Assembly: GCA_035491935.1 (NCBI GenBank)
Contig: DATJJW010000100.1
Span: forward strand, 1 to 9,521
DNA: 9,521 nucleotides
Direction of reading: 5' to 3'
DNA from: DATJJW01 sp035491935
Lineage (GTDB): Bacteria > Pseudomonadota > Alphaproteobacteria > ATCC43930 > CGMCC-115725
This document shows, in pieces, positions 6,258 through 9,521 of the stretch (position 1 is the stretch's first letter; every line of letters starts with the position of its first letter). Position numbers and translations under genes: made by a program. The notes under the pieces were generated by a model, which searched no databases, had not been told where the DNA came from, and saw nothing but the letters and a program-made list of their open reading frames with translations.

Positions 6258-6264
6258 TTGTCAA
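6237..6264 (-). promoter_or_regulatory. Probable promoter of the Ala-nucleophile hydrolase
   Basis: On the minus strand a perfect TTGACA (6264-6259) is followed after 16 bases by TGTAAC (6242-6237), which matches TATAAT at four of six positions. The leader to the ATG at 6178 would be about 50 bases. The -10 is formed by the operator half-site itself. Confidence 0.5.
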
Positions 6265-6286
6265 GGTGCTTTTGAGCGGTTATGTT
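6258..6286 (+). promoter_or_regulatory. Probable promoter of the CGNR regulator cluster
   Basis: TTGTCA (6258-6263, five of six matches) and TATGTT (6281-6286, four of six) are separated by 17 bases, giving a leader of about 60 bases before the regulator ATG. Its -35 overlaps the opposing -35, so the two promoters compete or are co-controlled. A second weaker pair, TTGAAG (6220-6225) and TATCTT (6243-6248), also has 17-base spacing. Confidence 0.45.
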
Positions 6287-6351
6287 CGATTTCATTCACG
6301 GATGACCGCAGGCAGGCATATTTGACGAGCAGTCATAAGGAAGGAGATGGG

Positions 6352-6975
6352 ATGGATCAGCGGCCTCCTGCGATTTTTGTCGGCGACGCATTGGGTTTGG
6401 ATTTCCTGAATTCGATCGCGACGCCGGTCGATACCCCCATCGACTGGATCGATGACGGCGATGGCCTCCTGAATTGGCTGGAACAGGCGCGGCTGGTACC
6501 GGCGGAGGCGATCGGCGCCTTGCGGGCGCAGGCGCTCCCCGGCGAGCTCGACAAGGTCGCCGATCAGGTGCGGCACTTGCGCGAATGGTTCAGGGGCTTC
6601 GTGCGCACGCACAAGGGCAGCCCTCTCGCCCTGCATGACCTCAGCGAGCTGGCCCCCCTCAACCGCCTGTTGGAGCGCGACGAGGCCTTCCAGCGGATCG
6701 CGCTGCCCGAGGGCGGTCACGGCCACATGACGCTCCAGCCGATGCGGCGTTGGCGCTCGCCGGAAGCACTGCTGCTGCCGATCGGCGAGGCGCTGGCGCG
6801 GCTCGTCTGCGAGGAGGATTTCAGCCATGTGAAGGCATGCGAAGGACCGGCCTGCACACTGCTCTTCGCCGACCACACCCGGGGCCACGCGCGGCGCTGG
6901 TGCAGCATGGCGATCTGCGGCAACCGGGCGAAGCAGGCCGCCCATCGGCACCGGCTCAAGATGCACAACCACTGA
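6352..6975 (+). CDS. ABATE/CGNR zinc-finger transcriptional regulator
   Basis: A 207-residue probable DNA-binding regulator. The N-terminal ABATE-type domain (about 8-145) starts with LGLDFLNSIA, the family's characteristic opening; this domain is described as a putative stress-response regulator module. The C-terminal CGNR zinc finger (about 159-205) has Cys163, Cys168, Cys184 and Cys189, the block RRWCSMAICGNR and a basic tail. The start at 6352 follows AAGGAG with a short gap; the in-frame ATG at 6190 would put the promoter and operators inside the gene. It is divergent from the Ala-nucleophile hydrolase and first in a likely cluster with the dienelactone hydrolase and the DUF6295-like gene. 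It is the only obvious regulator in the window, so it is the first candidate to bind the GTAAC repeats and to control itself, but the sequence alone does not show this. Confidence 0.93.
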   Translation: MDQRPPAIFVGDALGLDFLNSIATPVDTPIDWIDDGDGLLNWLEQARLVPAEAIGALRAQALPGELDKVADQVRHLREWFRGFVRTHKGSPLALHDLSELAPLNRLLERDEAFQRIALPEGGHGHMTLQPMRRWRSPEALLLPIGEALARLVCEEDFSHVKACEGPACTLLFADHTRGHARRWCSMAICGNRAKQAAHRHRLKMHNH

Positions 6976-7069
6976 CGCTGGCAGAGCTTGCAGGTTTGTC
7001 AGGCGCCCCGCCCGCATGTAAATGTTCCCGGCGCAACAATCGATCACCAGCGCCAGAGGAGGAACACCG

Positions 7070-7819
7070 ATGTCATTCTACCGAGGCATGACCTGCGAGA
7101 ATGTGACCATCAAGGGCGACAAAGGCACGCCGATCACCGCCTATGTGGCCAAGCCGGAGGGCAAAGGGCCGTTTCCCGGGGTGGTGCTGGTCCACCATAT
7201 GCCCGGCTGGAGCGAGCATTACATCGAGGCGACGCGGCACTTCGCCCATCACGGCTATATCGCCATCTGCGCCAATCTTTATGAGCGCGCGGGCGACGGT
7301 CACCCGGACGACGTCGCCGCCAAGGTGCGCGCCGAGGGCGGCGTTGCCGACGCCCAGGTGATGGGCGACACCGAGGCCGCGGTGAAGTGGCTGCGCGCGC
7401 AGCCCGAGAGCAACGGCAAGGTCGGCATCTTCGGCTCCTGCTCCGGCGGCCGCCATGCCTTCCTCTATGCCTGCCAGCACAAGGACGTCGATGCCGTCGC
7501 CGAGCTGTGGGGCGGCCGCGTGGTCATGGCCAAGGAAGATCTGAACGAACGTACGCCGGTGGCGCCGATCGATCTGACATCGGGCCTCTCCTGCCCGCTG
7601 CTGGGGCTGTTCGGCAATGATGACCGCTCGCCCAGCCCCGAGCAGGTGAACCAGCACGAGGCGGAGCTGAAGAAGCAGGGCAAGAATTACGAGTTCCACC
7701 GCTATGACGGCGCCGGCCACGGCTTCTTCTACACGCACCGGACGCTCTATCGCCCGGAACAGGCCATGGATGGCTGGAGCAAGGTCTTCGCCTTCTTCGG
7801 CAAGAATCTGGCTAAATAA
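7070..7819 (+). CDS. Dienelactone hydrolase family protein
   Basis: A 249-residue cytoplasmic alpha/beta hydrolase of the dienelactone hydrolase (carboxymethylenebutenolidase-like) family, which opens enol-lactones and related esters. The Cys nucleophile is in GSCSGGRH (Cys124), the acid is Asp184 or Asp185 in GNDDRSP, and the base is His217 in GAGHGFF, so the triad is complete. Length is normal and there is no signal peptide. The start at 7070 is set by AGGAGG shortly before it; the in-frame ATG at 7022 has no comparable site. It lies 94 bases after the CGNR gene, a gap with no convincing promoter or terminator, and 11 bases before the DUF6295-like gene. Unlike the Ala-nucleophile hydrolase across the promoter, its catalytic residues are all present. 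The actual substrate is not known; no other chlorocatechol-pathway gene is in the window. Confidence 0.93.
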   Translation: MSFYRGMTCENVTIKGDKGTPITAYVAKPEGKGPFPGVVLVHHMPGWSEHYIEATRHFAHHGYIAICANLYERAGDGHPDDVAAKVRAEGGVADAQVMGDTEAAVKWLRAQPESNGKVGIFGSCSGGRHAFLYACQHKDVDAVAELWGGRVVMAKEDLNERTPVAPIDLTSGLSCPLLGLFGNDDRSPSPEQVNQHEAELKKQGKNYEFHRYDGAGHGFFYTHRTLYRPEQAMDGWSKVFAFFGKNLAK

Positions 7820-7830
7820 GGAGGCGTGTC

Positions 7831-8148
7831 ATGTGCACCTCGATCGTCGAAACCCTGCCCGTCGAGGGCATGGCGAAGCGCGGGGATGACTGGTTCCCGC
7901 TGACGCAGGCATCGGTGGCCTACGACCACGCACGCCATGCGAATCTCGCCGACGTCATCACCCTCGATTTCATCAACAGCGCCCTCGACGCCGGTGCGCG
8001 GGCCGGTGTGGAACTCACGCTGGAATCCGCCAAAGAGCTGCGTGCCGCCCTCGACCGGGCAATCGTCGCCGCCGAATACGAGGAAGCGGAAGTGCGGGGC
8101 AAGGGTGCGCCCAACGAAGCGGTACCGGATCTGACCCGGGCCGCCTGA
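7831..8148 (+). CDS. Small DUF6295-like protein
   Basis: A 105-residue protein with no known function. It begins MCT, followed by the segment WFPLTQASVAYDH (21-33) and then VITLDFINSAL (42-52), a pattern I recognise as DUF6295-like. The second half is predicted helical and Glu/Ala-rich (ELTLESAKELRAAL, 61-74), with a charged, Pro-containing tail. There are no transmembrane segments and one Cys at position 2. The ribosome site AAGGAGG (7818-7824) overlaps the dienelactone hydrolase stop and the gap is 11 bases, so the two are co-translated. This suggests an accessory or binding protein for that hydrolase's pathway. A strong hairpin follows. Confidence is high that it is a gene, moderate for the family name. 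Confidence 0.8.
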   Translation: MCTSIVETLPVEGMAKRGDDWFPLTQASVAYDHARHANLADVITLDFINSALDAGARAGVELTLESAKELRAALDRAIVAAEYEEAEVRGKGAPNEAVPDLTRAA

Positions 8149-8151
8149 GGT

Positions 8152-8187
8152 AAAACGGGGCAGGGTCGCATTCCACCACCCTGCCCC
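8152..8187. terminator. Bidirectional terminator between convergent clusters
   Basis: GGGGCAGGGT (8157-8166) pairs perfectly with ACCCTGCCCC (8178-8187) around an 11-base loop. On the minus strand TTTT follows one base after the stem (8155-8152); on the plus strand an interrupted T-rich stretch follows. It lies 8 bases after the DUF6295-like stop and 7 bases after the glycosyltransferase stop, so it can serve both. Confidence 0.85.
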
Positions 8188-8194
8188 ATCTATC

Positions 8195-9352
8195 TTATTT
8201 TCCTTTGGCCATCAGGGCCGCCAGCGCCTCGGCGGCGCGGGTCACGGGAGCACGCCAATCCTTGCGCGTTTCCTGGCGGAACAGCCGCACGCTCGGGTAC
8301 CAGGGCGTGTCGTCGCGTCCCAGCAGCCAGCGCCAATCCGGCACGAAGGGCAGCAGCACCCAGGCCGGCCGACCCATGGCGCCGGCCAGATGCACCGGCG
8401 AGGAATCGACCGAGATCAACACATCGGCAACCATCAGGATGGCGGCGGTATCCTCAAAATCCCTGATCTCGTCGTCGAGCGACAGGATCGACATGCCGGC
8501 AGGCGGCGCCTTGGCGTCGACGGCCCGCGGCCCCTTCTGCACGGCGAGGAACGTCACCCCCGGCAAGGCGAGCGGCGCCAGATCGCCAAGCGTCATGGAA
8601 CGGTTGGCATCGTTGTGATGCTCGGGCCGCCCGGCCCAGACCAGCGCCACCAGCGGCCGCCGCAGCTTCGCCAGACGCTTGCGCCATTTGGCGACACGGG
8701 CTGCATCGGGCGTCAGATACGGTGTCTTGCCCGGCAGATCGGTCGGCTTCAGCCCCATGATCATGGGCAGCGACATCATCTCGCAATGGACGTCGAAGGC
8801 GGGCGGAATCGTACCGCGCGGCAGCAACTCGTCGAAGCCGGTGGTGCGCTTCACCAGGGGCAGCAGGTCCGGCACGACCTCCAGGACCAGCCGGGCGCCG
8901 CTCGCCTCCTTGGCCCACGGCACCATGCGCATGAATTGCAGCGTGTCGCCATAGCCCTGCTCGTCATGGAGCAGGAAGGTCTTGCCCGGAATGCGCCGGC
9001 CGTCCCAGCGCGGACGCTGCACCTTGCGCTCGATCTTGAGCGTATGCGGCAGGCTGTAGCGCCAATGGTATTCCCGCCAGCCGCGCTCGAAATCCCCCAT
9101 CAGCAGCGCGGTTTCCGCCAGGTCGAAGCGCCCGGGCAAATGGCCCGGCACCGCCTCGACGATCATCTCCTGAATCTGGCGGGTCTCGGCGATGCGCCCC
9201 TGCGGCCGGATCGCCGCGGCGAGCAGGCGCCACAGCACGATCGGACCGGTACCGGAGACGAGAAGCGGCCGCACCAGCGCCTCGGCCTCCTCGAATTTCC
9301 CGGCTTGGATCAGTTCGCGGACCTGCTGTTCCAGCGCTGCGACGTCGGTCAT
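8195..9352 (-). CDS. TPR-glycosyltransferase (GT9/O-GlcNAc-transferase-like)
   Basis: A 385-residue protein with a short N-terminal tetratricopeptide-like helical part (about 1-100; QAGKFEEAEALVRPLL, 16-31, and LAETALLMGDFERGWREYHWRY, 78-99, seen as two helical-repeat remnants) and a C-terminal GT-B-like domain. Family signatures are HDEQGYGDTLQFMR (129-142), VWAGRPEHHNDANRSM (238-253), ISVDSSPVHLAGAMGRP (313-329) and VPDWRWLLGRDDTPWYP (337-353). It is probably cytoplasmic and adds a sugar to a surface polymer or a protein; donor and acceptor are unknown. Many relatives have a longer TPR array, so this is a short version. The start at 9352 has only a weak ribosome site, but no in-frame ATG lies upstream. 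The gap to the outer-membrane gene behind it is 103 bases. It seems unrelated to the hydrolase cluster. Confidence 0.85.
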   Translation of the reverse strand: MTDVAALEQQVRELIQAGKFEEAEALVRPLLVSGTGPIVLWRLLAAAIRPQGRIAETRQIQEMIVEAVPGHLPGRFDLAETALLMGDFERGWREYHWRYSLPHTLKIERKVQRPRWDGRRIPGKTFLLHDEQGYGDTLQFMRMVPWAKEASGARLVLEVVPDLLPLVKRTTGFDELLPRGTIPPAFDVHCEMMSLPMIMGLKPTDLPGKTPYLTPDAARVAKWRKRLAKLRRPLVALVWAGRPEHHNDANRSMTLGDLAPLALPGVTFLAVQKGPRAVDAKAPPAGMSILSLDDEIRDFEDTAAILMVADVLISVDSSPVHLAGAMGRPAWVLLPFVPDWRWLLGRDDTPWYPSVRLFRQETRKDWRAPVTRAAEALAALMAKGK

Positions 9353-9382
9353 GATGCTTCGATGATATCTGCGTGGCTAGGA

Positions 9383-9410
9383 GTGCCGCGAGGTTGTGGC
9401 CCCGCGGCAC
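9383..9410 (-). terminator. Hairpin after the outer-membrane protein gene, possible terminator
   Basis: GTGCCGCG (9383-9390) pairs perfectly with CGCGGCAC (9403-9410) around a 12-base loop, 45 bases after the outer-membrane protein stop. No T-run follows on the minus strand, so it may be a weak or Rho-assisted terminator or a leader structure of the glycosyltransferase gene. Confidence 0.4.
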
Positions 9411-9455
9411 CCTCTATAGCCTATCGGCAGCGTCTTACGCGGGTCAAATGCCGCA

Positions 9456-9521
9456 TCAGAAGCGCCAGCCGAGTTTGACCTGGCCGGTATGGCTCTGATA
9501 GCCGTGCCGCAGTTCGCCATC
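9456..9521 (-). CDS. C-terminus of an outer-membrane beta-barrel protein (partial)
   Basis: Only the last 21 codons are inside the window, followed by TGA at 9458-9456. The peptide ends in SHTGQVKLGWRF: alternating polar and hydrophobic residues with a terminal Phe, the usual final beta-strand and assembly signal of Gram-negative outer-membrane barrels. The ending resembles Omp25/OmpA-like or autotransporter barrels of alphaproteobacteria, but the family cannot be fixed from this fragment. It is the gene upstream of the glycosyltransferase on the same strand. Confidence 0.7.
   Translation of the reverse strand, partial: DGELRHGYQSHTGQVKLGWRF

Noticed and set aside
6976..7069. A possible separate promoter for the dienelactone hydrolase (TTGTCA followed by TAAATG).
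   Set aside because: The -10 match is poor and no GTAAC repeat is present; read-through from the regulator gene is simpler.
8390..9478. A 362-codon plus-strand open frame opposite the glycosyltransferase.
   Set aside because: It is antisense to a gene with several strong family signatures; its translation is His/Arg/Gln-rich as expected of a shadow frame.

Overview
The window is GC-rich, with alphaproteobacterial-looking genes: a divergent DHA2-type efflux pair, a short TPR/GT9-like glycosyltransferase ending in a DWRW...DDTPWYP segment, and an outer-membrane barrel C-terminus ending in Phe. A Rhizobiales- or Rhodospirillales-like chromosome is the best guess. No tRNA, rRNA, CRISPR array, insertion sequence or phage gene is visible.

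Layout. 1-2397 (minus): a two-gene efflux operon, an EmrA/HlyD-type adaptor followed by a DHA2 MFS transporter that runs off the left edge; stop and start overlap as ATGA. 2398-2696: a 299-base gap holding the intrinsic terminator of the next operon and the probable efflux promoter region. 2697-5353 (minus): a three-gene oxidoreductase/hydrolase operon, with an Asp-nucleophile alpha/beta hydrolase first, then a zinc-free quinone oxidoreductase, then an SDR-fold protein. 5489-6178 (minus): a second alpha/beta hydrolase-fold protein. 6352-8148 (plus, divergent): an ABATE/CGNR zinc-finger regulator, a dienelactone hydrolase and a small DUF6295-like protein. A hairpin at 8157-8187 probably terminates this cluster and the convergent glycosyltransferase (8195-9352, minus). 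The last 66 bases carry the C-terminus of a beta-barrel outer-membrane protein (minus).

How the parts may work together. The two promoter regions in the middle, upstream of the three-gene operon and between the second hydrolase and the CGNR regulator, carry the same inverted repeat, GTAACC-N19-GGTTAC, with identical spacing. The divergent one has an additional perfect inverted repeat (GTTACAT-N7-ATGTAAC) placed between a consensus TTGACA -35 and a weak -10. A 9-base version of one half-site (GGTTACTTG) also lies upstream of the efflux operon. This suggests one regulon joining a CGNR regulator, several alpha/beta hydrolases, two reductase-fold proteins and an efflux pump: a plausible sensing, detoxification and export module for a xenobiotic or reactive compound. 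Two members look catalytically altered. The SDR has lost all four positions of the classical N-S-Y-K tetrad, and the second hydrolase has Ala where the nucleophilic Ser normally sits. Substrate, inducer and the protein that binds the repeats cannot be told from the sequence.
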